64,000 nucleotides of DNA, taken from contig JAJKFH010000102.1 in NCBI GenBank assembly GCA_023333565.1, forward strand, positions 6,527,001 through 6,591,000, written 5' to 3'. The DNA comes from Puffinus mauretanicus. Its lineage: Eukaryota; Chordata; Aves; Procellariiformes; Procellariidae. The position numbers were made by a program, and so were the translations under genes. The notes under the pieces are model-generated. The model did no database searches. It was not told the DNA's origin and saw only the letters and a list, made by a program, of their open reading frames with translations. Shown piece by piece: positions 9,991 to 22,944 of this stretch; the stretch's first letter is position 1; each line of letters opens with the position of its first letter.

Positions 9991-12900
9991 GCGATCTGGG
10001 AATTCACTGCTTGAAGCCATGGAACAAAGTGTTCTGATCCGACCCCAGGCAGCGAGTCCAGGACTTGAACTGGAATCTTCAGGAGCAGAGAAGTCTTAAG
10101 TGTCTGGAAAATTGGCCTGTTGAGTCACCACACAGGCACTAAAACAAAACTAATTTTAAGCAGGTCAGAGTTCAGTGATTCCCTCTGGAATCTAATTTTT
10201 TTTTCCCTTAAAAAAAAAAGTCTCATGTTTTAAGTGAAAAGGGTCAAAGTTGATGCACTGCTACAATTTTTGAATGCTTTCCCTTAAGAACAGCCACCCA
10301 GGCTAGGATTAGCATGAAGGGCTGCTAGGCTGGCACTTCAGTGTCTGGGTTAAAAATATTTTAAAGCAGTAAATGCAGTCAGAACGGAGAGAGAGATCCC
10401 TGGGAGCCTTCCTATTCAAAAATGTGCGAGCTCAGGGCAGCAACTGCAATGTAATTTAGGGCAGTATATGCTTCATAGCTTTGGAGAATATTGCCTGTTG
10501 TTAATGTTACATTGGAGGGCAGTGGGATAGTAGTAATTTTAGAAAGGTGGTATTCCTGTTTGTTTTACATTGGAAACTTCGGAATAAATAAAAAGAAGCA
10601 TCAATTGAGGAAGAAATGTAACTGCCGAAAACCAGCAATGAATCCACCTCTGAGCAGACTATAGAAACGACAGGGGAAAGTGGCTGTAGAAACATTTTCG
10701 TGGGAATGCAGTTGCAAAAGGAACTTAGCAGACAAAGGCAAAATCAGGTATGTACTTTAAAAGGCATGTGGGCAAACTTTTGTCTGAGAGCCCAGTGAGG
10801 AGCCTGCTCACATTAAATTACAAAATGTTTGGGGGGATCAAATGACAAAAAGCTCGTATTGCTTTTCCATTGCTGAAGAAGCGGGGCTGTCTATAAGCAG
10901 GGATGATTCAAATAGCTGTTTTAAAAAAACAGAGTGAGGGAGATTTTTCATTCCCATTCCTTTATTAAGACGATTTCCTTCTTTTTCCCTTCGGATCTTG
11001 CAGAGTTCGCTTTACATTTGCAAGTGAAAAGGATGGGGTCTAGGCTACCTAGGGAAGCTTGAATCCGAACTCTGTTTGTGTCAGGCATTGTGAGCTTGGT
11101 GATCTCTGTTTATCTCTTAGGAAATAGTCGTGGTTGCACAACAGGGCAAATGCAATGTGCAGATGTCAGAACAGCTAAAACAAAGAGGGCTGTCTAAGAA
11201 AAGCCATGCCAAATCTAATGGCTAGCTGGAGAAGCAGCAGCTAGGACTTGTGCCGCCTTTTCTTCCCCGTGCCTCTGCATGGCTGTAGGCAAACCTCTAG
11301 GCCAAATGGAAGGCTCCTTATTCTGGGTAGTGAGCTGTAGCTCGCACGAACCGTACTGTTGGTAGGAGGATGTTTGTGGGAATGGTTGCCCACATACGTG
11401 TGCAAGGGTTTGTGCTCTGGTCATCGGTCCAATAGCCAGACCGCTCTGCGAAATAATACCTATTCCACGGGACTTCCCCTTTGAGGTGTAGCGATTGCTA
11501 AGTATGTGGCTTCTTGAGTGAAGGAGCTATAAAGCTTAACATTTATTAGGAGAACCTAAGTCTGCCTTCCTAGTACACGAAGTTATTGGAATGCTGCTCC
11601 TTTGTATTCCCGCAGGTATACGATGCACGGGGATTTGAATGGGAGGATGCGTGAGGCTCTGAGATCCAATTTGTCTTCCAGGTTACGGCATGGCTCCATT
11701 TTTCTCAGGCTTAACAAGTAGCTACCATAGTTTACTAAAATATTTATTTAAATTTAGGGGAAACTTACTGACATGCAGTTGCTTTTGCATTTAAGATCAG
11801 AGTTTATAGCCCTTTGAAGTCTGCATGTTTGAAGGAAAAAGAAGTGCTTAGGATAAGCTGAACTTGAATTAAATCGTGTAGGCAGATAACAGATTGAATT
11901 TGCTGTATGGCTCGTTTTGCTAAGGAAATAAGTCAAGCAATGACTAATGCTGGGCCAACTTTTATCACAACAGGAGGTGGTGTAGCTTTAGTGCAAGGTG
12001 GTGTGGTTCACTGAATCTGAATTATGGACCAGTTCTCTTAACTTCAGGGATGATGGTGGTTCTGAAGAAAAAAAGTTCATTTATGATTTGTATAAGTTTA
12101 TGTTTCACAATTGTAAAGCTGGGGTAAATCACACAGATTTCCAGCCCTGGTACTTTCATTTGCAGTGATTTGAAACTTGAAAACTACAAATTGTTTAAAG
12201 ATTTGGATTTTTTTTTTCCTTTTTGAACGATATATTCTTTTCACTAATATGTGACCCAGTGGAAACTTTGCAATAAGGAAGAATTTTAGGGAGCTAAGAG
12301 GCAGCATGTGTTTTGGGTAGTTCCCAAATATAGTACTGTTTTTTTTGTTCGATCTCTGCATTAGTAATACCACAGTTGTCCTCGTATACAGCCTCGTTGA
12401 AGTCTTCTCTTAGCGCAAGAGGGTTGCAACATGTGGATGCTGTGCTGATCCTTTTTGTTTAACTGGTGATGCTTTTGCACTCAAACTAGCTATCAGAATA
12501 TGATGGGTCAACAGGATCGTTCTCTTTATCATGAAGCACACCTGAAATATCTGCTTAGGTAGCGCCTGTGATTTCTCAGCAAATATTCAACCCAGTGGGG
12601 AGCTGCAGGGCTGACCTCCATCTCCCGAGGGTTAACAGTAACCTATAATAATAATCTTGTGGCACAAAAACGCTTCTTTTTATGCATTACCTATTTCCAG
12701 AGGCCTAATTTAGGTTTTGTATCAAAATGGATATCACAAACGCTTGAGCTTCCTGCTGAGAAGGAAAGTGCTACCGAGAGACTTCGTTCTCTGTTATTCT
12801 CACGGTGTCCGGGAGGGGTGAGGAGGCAAGGAAACAATTGCTGGTATCTGTAGCAGTAAGTATAAATAGTAGCAGGATGGGTAGCAAAGGTAAAATGGTT

Positions 12901-13559
12901 TGACAGGATTGTTCCTGTGAAAGCCTGGCCTTTGCTCTTGGTTAGAATATATATGTGTGTGTGTAAATATATGTGTTTTCAGATGTAGGGCAAATTTACA
13001 TATCAACAAGAAAAAAAAGTTAGTTTTATTTCGTAACTGCACAAAAATTTCACCTATCATTAAAAGAAAAGAATATTGTCACGGAGTAAAATGAGATTGT
13101 GTATTCATGCTTAAATACGCAGGCAGCTACGCTCAAAGATCGGCACGCGTGCATCCCTGCTCTCTCTGTGTACGCTTTATGCCAGATTCTGCGGTCGATC
13201 CAGTTGAACTGTTTTCATAAGTTACTTTCCTCAAGGATCTGTGTGTTGAATGTTTTCGCATACAAAAAATCGTGTTTGGATTTTTTGTTGTTGTTGTTGT
13301 AAGAAGTAGAAACAAGGAAAACAAAAGCTGGATTTTAAAAAAGAAGTTTTTTTTGAGATCAGAAATGCTTACTGAACACCCAGATAGTTTCCTCCTCCCT
13401 GGTATTGATTTTCCATTGAAAGCACATATGGGAGGAGAAGGAAGATTTTAACAAAACCTAAAAAATACTTGTGTTTCTGAATTTCCTGGCAGTTGCTATT
13501 TTTTCCTGCCCTTTTGTACAAAACTTGGTTATATTGAATTTGTCCCAAACCTGTCCTCC
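9991..13559. other. Non-coding block with short simple repeats
   Basis: No gene supported. Simple repeats: TA/TG-rich tract at about 12946-12976 and (TTG)n at about 13278-13300. A stretch near 10010-10140 looks slightly tRNA-like on the minus strand but fails closer reading. Open frames at 12098-12373 (-), 12659-12853 (+) and 12800-13060 (-) are short and have no domain character. Confidence 0.5.
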
Positions 13560-14030
13560 TCCTTCTGCCCCTGCAGATGCCCTCAGGGATGGAGGAGCTC
13601 TTGCCTCGCAGCGTGCCTCCTGCCCAGCCCGTGGGCACGTGCCCCCTTCTCCTCTCCCCGACCCCTGCTTTGGGCGGGAGGGCAGCTCCTGTCGGGGATG
13701 CCGTTGTCGTTGCTCGGTCTCTGGAAATAAGGGCTCCCTGGGGTGCCCCGTTGCTCTACTCTGGCAGGTTTGGGTGCTGACATGTGGGTGGGGTGAAAAG
13801 CGCTCAGCTGGTCTGCCAGTTCCAACGAGCCTAGGCACAATGTCTTACACCTGAGGTCCAGCTGGGCACAGTGGTGGAGTCCGGTGGGAAGACGACAAGA
13901 GTCCTGCGCAGTCCCTGACGCAGGCTGCCTCGGCGTGCTGGCCAGCAGTAGGCCGTCCATGTTGGACGTACGGTGAGCGTGCTTGGGCGGGTGCGTGTGC
14001 GTGCACTGGCTCGTGTGCTGTGGGAATAGA
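13560..14030. promoter_or_regulatory. CpG-rich patch, possible promoter or first exon
   Basis: GC-rich (about 60%) with many CpGs through about 470 bp, in contrast to its flanks. CpG is partly depleted (about half of expectation by my rough count), so it is a weak island. At its end, an ATG near 13959 is followed 14 bases later by a donor-like CG|GTGAGC, as in a short coding first exon. Open frames exist in several registers on both strands, as GC-rich DNA gives by chance. It could be an alternative promoter, a decayed island or nothing. Confidence 0.3.
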
Positions 14031-14154
14031 GAGGGCAGAGCCAGGTCAGGTCTGGTGGGATTTATTCAGTTGGTTTCAGCCCTGCACACGTAGGGTTGTA
14101 TGGGCTTTGGCCCGCAGTTGCCTGGCTGAGCATAAAAGTGGTCCTTAAGCAGAC

Positions 14155-14380
14155 TGGCATTCGCCATCCCGAGTGTAGTGGATGAGTGCATGGCGGAGAG
14201 CATGGAGAGCATGAGCTGCAGCCCCACTCTGCCGCTGAAGTGCTCTGCTGTGCTGGGTAAGTCTCTTGACCTTTTGTTCCTCAGTTTTCCTGTGTTTAAG
14301 GATGTACAGACTTACCATCACACATGGGTGTTGCAAGAATTAATTAATTACCATTTCTATGGTTTTAAAGACTTATAACC
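14155..14380 (+). repeat. MIR-type SINE relic, nearly full length
   Basis: Starts with 'gagtgtagtggatgagtgcatgg', like the MIR head 'gtgtggtctagtggatagagca'. It continues with 'ctgcagccccactctgcc', 'tgctgtgctgggtaagtctcttgacc' and 'ttgttcctcagttttcctgtg', then 'tgggtgttgcaagaattaattaatt' in the tail. The short open frames here (14145-14378, both strands) fall inside the SINE. This is the most complete MIR in the window. Confidence 0.75.
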
Positions 14381-15204
14381 CTAAATAAACAAGAACCTAA
14401 TCAGTTAATTTTCTTCGTATTTATACTATAGGAAAAATCTACTAATTTATTTCCAAGCGCATGACACACAAAAACTATCTTCACACTTCTAAGTGGAGCT
14501 GGGACTCGATGCCAACACTTTTTTTTCCTAGTGAATATGGTATACTTGTACACTCAGATAGAATGGTACAACCTTACAGCTTCACTCAGGAGGTGGAAGT
14601 TTTTTTCTTACTGCTTTTTTGTACTTACAAGCTGTAAATACCGGGCGCTTCTCTTTGGTCAGATTCTTTGTCCTCATGACTGCACCCATTGCCAATGTCC
14701 TTTAGCATGTGAACTTACTCCTTTGGAGTAGCTCTGACTAACTAGTAAACTATATGTGTTTCTTTTCCCATATGTTCTGTAGTCTCCTTATACATTAATT
14801 ATTGCACTTAAAGAATCTGGGAATTAGGGAAGGAGGATAGAAACAAAATATAATAGGGATGCTTGTCACCTCTTGTCCTCGTTCCTCTGTGTGTGGAGAA
14901 GCCCCTTGGTATATTGCTTTGGGAAGGAGGAGTAACTCGTGTCCCACACCTGATGCAACCCTACAGAAATGCCATATAGTGCCCTGGTTTAACGTGGAAT
15001 ATCTAGGCACAGTAGGGTGAAAGAAGTCGGACTTCGTGACTGTCTCCACATTTGCCGTCGTAAGGGAGTTAAATCAGAGCTAAGGGTTTTGTCTTTTGTG
15101 TTTTAATTTCCTTTGTTTTAAGGAAGTATTTTTTTTAAATGAAGTGGGGGAGGAGAGTAATATGCCACTGACATGCTTTGGGATCTGAGGCTCCTGTGGA
15201 CCCC
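14381..15204. other. Non-coding stretch
   Basis: No gene or repeat is recognised. Frames at 14531-14731 (+) and 14795-15049 (-) are short and featureless. Confidence 0.5.
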
Positions 15205-15540
15205 ATAGGATGTCAATGGACTCATTAAGATTTAGCCAAGTTTTATGCATTATTCATAATATACATTCACAGCATGCACCCTAAAGACTGTCTCCTGTGA
15301 ATGCTTAGTCAGAATCATTTGCATTCTGTATTATGGATCCATAATATAGAATACATTTAGCTACATTTTCTGTATTATCCTTTACACATATTTCCAGCCT
15401 TTACCGTTCTGGCATATGCAGCAAATGTGTTTAAACAATAGCATGCAGTTGTGTTTTGTCGCTCCATAAAGACTAATGCATAATAAGGACCCTGATGAAA
15501 ATTAATTATTGCATAAGAGCAATGGACAGGCTTTTTCCTC
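15205..15540. promoter_or_regulatory. Possible conserved non-coding element with long palindrome
   Basis: Dense in POU/homeodomain-type words: ATGCATTATTCAT (about 15246), ATTTGCAT (about 15318), TAATGCATAATAAGG (about 15475) and AATTAATTATTGCATAAG (about 15500). Its centre is a perfect 18-bp palindrome, TATTATGGATCCATAATA (15329-15346), extending with one mismatched pair to 30 bp (15323-15352). No repeat signature, no open frame. The combination resembles deeply conserved developmental enhancers, but conservation cannot be seen here. Confidence 0.35.
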
Positions 15541-15894
15541 TTTCTAGCTTCAGTGACATTTTAAATTTACTTTTCTAACATGTTTAAGAAGTGTTTTAAA
15601 TTCTGGGCTGATATTTTGGAAATTTTTTGTTTCAAATACACACAAAAATCATTTTTGATGTGGAAGGTTGGCAGGTGATGAAACATCAAATTGAAGCTGA
15701 GATGCTTAATAATCATAAGAGTCGTTCGCTGTGAGTTTACTCTAATCCTTCGAACATTATTTCTGCTGTACATGACAGGACGAAAGAGTCAACAGAACAC
15801 CACATCAGAAAATTAATTCTCTTCCTGTCATCTGAAGCATTGAAGCTCCCCTGTTTTCTCTTTTCCTCAGCTGCCATTCCATCATGGTGATTGG
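15541..15894. other. Non-coding stretch
   Basis: No gene, repeat or clear motif is seen. The minus-strand frame at 15567-15773 is AT-driven and featureless. Confidence 0.5.
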
Positions 15895-16050
15895 TCTGAT
15901 CTCAGCTTTGCCACTGATCTACTGGGTGGCCCAGACGTGTTCCTTAGCACACCTCTGCCTCAGTTTCCCCAGCTATTACACAGAAATAGCAGAAATGGTG
16001 CTCCTTGAAATCCGCTGAGTAGCTGTCTACTGAGATTTACACCTTCAGCA
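15895..16050 (+). repeat. MIR-type SINE relic
   Basis: Contains 'tctgatctcagctttgccactgatctactgggtggccc', 'cttagcacacctctgcctcagtttccccagctatt' and 'aatagcagaaatggtgctcctt', in the MIR order with a well-preserved 'cctcagtttccc' block. Non-coding and inactive. Confidence 0.75.
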
Positions 16051-18394
16051 CCCCGTCACTGCTGACAGAGAACATTCCTGTGGGAAATACTGCTCTTGCG
16101 AGAAAACGTGATTTCTTTTGGGGCCAAACTGCAGTAAAGTCAGGGAGGTATAAGGATTATCTTCCTTGTGCAGAATCTGTTAAGGGATCATTTTTATGAA
16201 GTGTCTTCCAATTTGGGGACCGTAAAAATATTTCTAGTTGCCTGTCCCTGCGCATGAGAACACCAGACGGGCAAAATCCAGGATCTTGTGGCATCTTTTG
16301 CAGATCCATTTCCTTTGGGGAGCAGCCCCCGCATATCTTCAGGAAGACGTAGGGAATGTCAGCCTTTCATCCCTTTCCTTGTTCAGGGAAATGCTACAAG
16401 GTTGTACAGGTTACAAAAAAGCTGTTAGTATGGTGATGTCCTTGTCTCAGGAGCCCGGCTCACGGTGAGCAACAGTGGTTCCTTGAGCCTGAATATACAC
16501 AATATACACAGAGGATATCAGGTGACTTACTATGTCAGGTTTTTTTGCAAATGTTGTAATACTTGATGAAAATTCAATGCTTATCAAAATACTTAAAATA
16601 AAAAAAAAGTCTTGATATCATTTAAGATGGAAATGTTTTTACCCATCATAGGTTTAACACAGAAGAATGTTTTGGCAAAGTAGAGTCGGGAGGCAAATAG
16701 TTGGTATAAAATGAGTTCAAAATCCTAAGGATTATTTATATTAACTTTTTCCACTAGTTCTTCAAGTTTACCTTTAGGCAGCATCCATACATACATGCCC
16801 TGAAGATACAATGGAGAGTTAGGAAGGATTTTGCTGTGGTCTAAGCAAAATGGAAACATGCTATCCTTTGGTCCAAAACTGACTGTCAAGCTCTCAGTAG
16901 AGTAACATCTAAAATATAAACATTTTATTGCCTTTCTTTTTAAAAGAGATGACCAGTTTTTCATGAGAATTTTTCACAAGTGAATTGAGAATTATAGATT
17001 TGTTTATAAATACATGTATTTTGCAGCATGCCATGGCTGTAACTTGTTCCTTTTGCTTACATAGCAATTGGCAGTTTGTGATTTTTAAGTCTGATGCATA
17101 AAAGCAAAATATATCTTTTTTTTTTTTATATAAGATGTAGCATAGTGGAGTCCTCATCTATGTGTAGTGTAGTAATAGTCTATGTAGAGTGTAGTAATGT
17201 AAAGTAAGGGTAATCATTGTAGAGGCAGTGAGTATTGGCTTTGAGAGCAAACATTACTGGACGTGTCGCATGGTGGCCTTGTGTCCAGTGGAGCAAAGCT
17301 ACCTTTCCATCTTAGTTGCTTGTGTTACTGTTCCATACATGGGCCAGGGGACAGGAAAGAAAGACGGGAGGTATGAGGCTGAGATCCAGGCTTCCTCTCA
17401 GCTTTGTGCTGAAGTTTTTTCTTATTCTCTCCCTTGAATCTTGAGCTTTTCTTCCTTGTTCTTTCCTATTCCCTCTCCTCCCCAGCTCTTGCTGCAGCCC
17501 AGACACTTCTCTGCTGCACCCTTTCCTCCTTGCTGTATCCTGAAAGCTCCAGCATAAAGCCCGAGCTAATATATGCATCAAAGATCATTAGCTTGGTCTC
17601 TGCTGCATGCTTACGTTGCATGCACTTACATGAGCACTTACATTGTTGGTCTACCTCACTAGTTGGACATCAGCATCTGAAACCAGTGAGAACGTATTTT
17701 TTCCCATTGCAAATCAACGGAACAGGAACATAACGCTCAAAAAACCAAGATGTCAAAATACCCCTTTCAGATTCATGAATGTGCTATATATAAGCTTTAA
17801 CTTCTGAGATTTTCTTTTATTCTCATGAATACCATTTACATTTGAGCAAATGCAAATTCATTTCCACTTTTGATACTCTGGAAGCTGCTTCTGGAAAGCT
17901 AGTAGAACCTGCCCTGTAGTCCATCCCAGTTCAGGCCCCAGTGCCGCGTGTACGACACCTGGATCTCCAGAGCGTTCGGCAGTTCTGCTCCGTCTGTTTT
18001 TCTTTTCAGCAATCTAAATTCATATTGTAAAATGTGCAGTAGTGCAATGAGCATGGTTTTTGTTAGTGTTATTAGGCTTATGATGTGGAAAATAAAGAAC
18101 TTCCTACTGTTTAGCGAAATTTCTAGGAAATTGCTAGCAGTTTTATTTAATATTTGCAATAGGTAGCTTTATCTTTCTAAATGATTTTAAACAGTCTTTC
18201 TTCAATGAACAGCTGTTTAAATAGGAACGAGGGTACATAGAAAATGAGCATTGTACATTAGCTGGACTCACAAGGGAGAGCAAGAGAAGGAGAGTTTTCT
18301 TTTCCTGTACTAATCTCTGTACCTCCATGGGAGTATCTGGCCTAACAGAGTACCTCTATGCCAGGCTTCAATTCAAGACTCCTCAGGTGCTGTG
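16051..18394. other. Non-coding block with a small tandem repeat
   Basis: No gene supported. A 22-bp unit is duplicated at 17158-17179 and 17180-17201 (about 80% identical), each starting CTATGT and containing TGTAGTAAT. Open frames at 17228-17733 overlap on both strands and show no domain. Confidence 0.5.
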
Positions 18395-18515
18395 TTACCA
18401 TTATTAATAATTATACTATAGAAGCAGTGGTTTGAATGGATAGATTTTGAAGGGCTTTCGCTGGGTTGCCTACTGTATTGTTACTCCATTTTACAGATGG
18501 AAAGGTTGTGGGTTT
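18395..18515 (-). repeat. Possible MIR relic, antisense
   Basis: The only good block is 'actccattttacagatggaaaggt' near 18483, matching the antisense MIR 'ccccattttacagatgaggaaactg', preceded by 'accattattaataattatac', a plausible antisense tail. The rest is too diverged to be sure. Confidence 0.35.
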
Positions 18516-21500
18516 TTACTTCTGACTCAGTTCATCAGAGGAAAGCCAGACTTAGCTGATACCGTTGTACGCTTTGTTCTCTTGGCATTCTCTCTTTGTC
18601 CAAAATAATTTGCATAGAGTTTCTGTCCATCCATAGTATTAAAAAGTCTACTGTCAGAACCCTCGTGCATCGTGGGGTTTTAAAAGTAATAGATTCTGAT
18701 TTCCTTTTTATTAGCCTTGGTTCTCAGCCTTTATATTCAGGGTCTTTAACTTTACAACAGTAAAATTCAGCGCTTTAAAAAAAGAAGCTGAGATTTTCAT
18801 ATGATTACAAGCATTGAGGCTTTCAGGAAAGCACCAGGTATTCCAAGACAATAGAAAAAGTTCATGGGTATTTGCAAACCTGGACTTCCTGGAATACATG
18901 ATTAAAAGGGGCCGCAAAGACTCTCAGGTTGTGTGTTCCTCCCACACAGAAGATCTTGCACCTTGTGGTGCTTCATGGGGCGCGTAATATCCAAAGAAAA
19001 AAGGTAAGACTGTGTCTTTCATATCCCTGTTCTCCATACAGTAGAGTTGGGAGCGGAGGAATACTGAGAACGATGAACTGCATTTAGTGAAGATAACACC
19101 ATCAGATTGTTCTTTCTGCTTAGGTAAAATGATCAGAGGAATAATTTTCCCCAAAACTTAGTTGAAGGAGAGGTGCATATTTGCACAAACTTCTGTACTG
19201 GGCATTGCTCAGCTGCTTTGACAGACTCAGAAGACCTGTGCCTTTGAAAGGAGTATTCCTCATCAGTGCTCTGACTCTCGCCCCTTCCACTGGTCTTTGC
19301 TTCGTTGCTTGTATCGTCAGGAGGGCAGGGAGCAGAGAGCCTTCTCTCCTACTTCCCTGTTTCCTGCCTTACAGGAGCCGCAGAAGTCAGCCGTGCTCAG
19401 CCAGCGGGACTCTTCACCTCCCAGTGTGGACGAGGCATCGTCTATATTCTGGGTTTTGTTACCTATCTAAAATACTCAGGTCTCTGATATGACTCTATTC
19501 AGAAATAGTTTTCTCTGCTGTTTTTTCTGTAACATTTTCTGTGCGCGTACAAGTTTCTCCTAGGAATAACACGAAAATTCCCCCCACCCCTTTTCTGGTG
19601 ATTGCTAGTAAAGCTTGAAGTCATGTTGGGGCTTGCTGTCCTTGCCAGGCTGTTCCTTCACCTCTGTGCGTCTCATCCTCAGCCCAATTAGCAAGGTACA
19701 ATAGCCTGCCTGTTATTTGTTCCCGAGTTTAAAAACCTAAACTTGCTTTTCACCATTTTCTCACTTTTGCCAGTTTTGCAACAGTAGCACTGCTCTGATC
19801 TTACTGATTTGTCTTAGCACTGAAACCATTTTGTAGTGATGGATGAAAAAGCAAAAAGGCAAGAGTTTAGAGCTACGTTCATTCATCTCTGTGTTATTTT
19901 AATGCTAAATCTCAATTATAAGTATTACTGTTATATTACTGCTGATTAAAATGTACAAGAAAAAGAGTCCTCTTTTGAAGATCAGACTATTTTACTGAGT
20001 AGAGGGGATGAGAGCCACGTTGAAAAGGGTAAAAGCTGAGGAGGCTGGTAGGTATGTCCATTTTAAATGTGTGCCATGTGTGCTGAGGGTGACTTGGTTC
20101 ACATAGAATATTTGCAGTCCAGTCAAAAATAGAACTCATAACTTGCATGCTTGTGCTTCCTCAGTCCAGTCCCTTCAGAAACTAATCTCCACATTACTTA
20201 AAAAGAACAGAACTGAAACATGACTGCTGGAGTTTGCATCCATTGCCTGGTGATCTAGAGTGACAGTGAGGAGGAAGGCAAGGGACAAAAATTGGGACAA
20301 TATATTGGGAGGCTTATGCAGATGTTATGAGTGCTGTACCTGCCCTGCTGTGTAGTACTTTGGTCTTCATGGGTGTCAGTCCAGCATCTCCTTTAAGTAC
20401 TGGATTAATACAAATATTTCAAAACTAGTGCTAGTACAGTGATGATGTATTACTCTAGTTCACCAAGACTAGGGATTATATGTAGTAAATAAACTGCAGA
20501 CAATTGCAGTCTTGGTTGCAGCTGGCCTGTTTCCTAAATATTAATACTAATACTACACTGAAAAAGTAAAACAATTTAAAAGAACTGGTTGGAAAATCTG
20601 TACAGGTGTAAAAGTTAAGCATATGGCAGAGCGGAGATTGCCAATGAAAATGACAGATGATTAACATTCATTAAAACTTTCAATTAACACCTTGAAAAAT
20701 TCCATGAAATAATACTGCATGTAAATAATGTGTGATCTCTCCAAGCATTCTTCTACCTGTTTTTAAGGGAAGGGAAGAGAGAGAGAGAAGAGGGGAAGTG
20801 TATTACAAAAGTATTTACTACAAAAAGTTTTTTAGCCCTTAGTTTGTTTTGGAGTTCAACGGTCTAGTGATGAATAAATCAAGTTTGAGCTGTCAGTATG
20901 GGAAAAGATTTGGCCTGGATAAAAGTTAGTCCTTTATGTTCCCAAAGATGAGCCAAGATTTATTCATATTTTTATTGTGAGCATGAGAGAGAACCTGTGA
21001 GAAACTGCAGGGCAATGTGAAAGATGCTCTGATCAGTTAGCTAATTACAGAGGTGAGTACATGACAGTAGTTGCGGTCCTGCCTGTGTAATTCCACATGG
21101 CTCTCAGCTTCAGCGGGATCGCTCCACGTTATGGAGAATTCTAGGTCTGTGCCTTCTCTTGTTGGTGCATACACATGAACTAAGGAAGAAAGATTTGTCT
21201 CATCTAAGTAAGCTTTGTGACAGTAAATTAGAAAGTCAACATTAAGAGCTGACTTAGATGTCAGTTCTTAACATCAGCTGTTAATTACACTGAAAAAAGC
21301 TTCCAAAATCAGGCATGCCCTGGCTGCTTTGACCCAAAGAATCATGTTTCTGGAGGGAAAGAAGCATCTTGGTCTTATAAAAGCAGGTGTGTGGTTTAAA
21401 CAATGCAAGTAAATTCATGTGCATATTACCTATGGATTCTTTGACCCTTGGGGTTTGACTTGTTTATTTCAGAAAGCATCCATTGACATTGGCACTTGCA

Positions 21501-22944
21501 ATCTTTTTTCTCTTTTTCATTACTGAGCACTTCTGTGGTCCTGGCTAGATTCAAGTGCCACAGAGCTCTGGGGTTCAGGGGATCTGGACTTCAGGCTTAA
21601 TTTCCTCTACTACACTCCTGTTTGAAGTTCTTGCATTCGTTCCTTCATCATCTTTACCTCCTCTTCATAATCGGATCCAATCAAGGTACCAGTGTGGCAT
21701 TTTAAGATGTTACGCCCCCTTTTCCTTCCTTCTTAAAATTCTATTTCATAGGTTTAGAGTGTGTGTCTGTATGTCGTCATATTTTCACACCGTTAGTGTC
21801 TTAGAGCTACCATTTGTTTGAGGTAGCTGAGGACTCAATGAAGAGGATGTAATGGCTAGTAAAAAATACTATGAAATAGCTTCATTTGTAAAGCTCTCTG
21901 CCTTTGTAGTTGTGGGAGGGATGGAAGGATAAATATGAAGTCCTCTATCTAAAATACCAATTAAAATGCTCAGTACCTACTTGGGCCACTAATTTATATG
22001 TGTGGTTAAGAACTATTTTCTCCTGTTTTCAACTTGGCTATTACTGTGTTCTTCTTACCACCACCTGTAATTATTGACTAGACTTTGCCATATCAAGACT
22101 GCAGCTTTTTCCCCACCCGACTGCATCTGCACTCCAGTGTGGGCTGTACCAGGCAGAAAGCCCTGGCCCTGACACCAGCTTTGTGGGTTGGCATAGGTCC
22201 ATTATGCTTAGGGCTAACACCTTCTGCATTGAACTAGCCACCTCCATATTGCAAAGCTCTGGGCCTGTATTTTTTCTTAGTCTTTGTAAGAAGACTTGTG
22301 GCCCTGGGATAGTTTTGTGGCACCTTTTGAATTCTGGCAATTCAAAATGGCAGAAATACTGAGCAGATAGCACGGCAGAGTGATGGTGGGGGGTGATTTT
22401 TCTATAACCTACCATTGAGTTGTGTGTTTCATGTTCTGGGTTGTTGGTTTGAGGGTGTTAGAGGATGAGAGGTCTGCCAGAAAGGTTGAAGGAGCCAAAT
22501 TTGGCATTACAAGTAGACATACCCTTTGTGTAGCATGCATGCTGGGATGAACTCTCCTGTCAGACTGTTTCCCCTTGGAGGGTCCTCACAGTTTGTTCCA
22601 GAAGGGAGCCAGGGAGAAAACTAGGTTGTTTTGCAGTGTGGACGATCAGGGCACCTCAGTACAGGCGTGAAATAGGAAGTGAACTAAATAAACCATGTGC
22701 ACACACCCACCCTTCCAGTTGAAGGCTAAACGAGAAAGCTGGGTTGGAGAGACAGCATCAATTTACGCATACTTGCAGAGGGCCTTGACCTGACCATTTG
22801 GTCCTGGGGACCCCCTCCCTGAAATAGCATGCAGATGATGGGGTACAGTTAAATAAAACTATAATTAGAAGCAACAGGAGGGAAGAGAAAAATCTGTCAG
22901 TCTGCTATCTTTTTGCATTTGACTGCTCTTGGATTGCTATTTTC
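18516..22944. other. Non-coding block
   Basis: Nothing that I can name with confidence. The sequence at 21540-21610 ('ggttcaggggatctggacttcaggc') is weakly MIR-like. The minus-strand frame at 22071-22415 (114 codons) covers a moderately GC-rich segment but has no recognisable domain or splice context. A purine-rich tract with (GA)n lies at about 20770-20800. Confidence 0.45.

Noticed and set aside
10010..10140. tRNA-like or tRNA-SINE-like sequence on the minus strand
   Set aside because: A GTTCAAGTCC-type B-box echo and a TGGTGACTCAAC-type A-box echo are present, but spacing and stems do not form a cloverleaf, and no SINE family fits.
13458..13960. Overlapping frames of 125-127 codons on both strands
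   Set aside because: They lie in GC-rich DNA with few stops, overlap one another and have low-complexity Pro/Arg/Gly-rich composition.
14145..14378. Small frames on both strands
   Set aside because: They lie within a MIR-type SINE relic.
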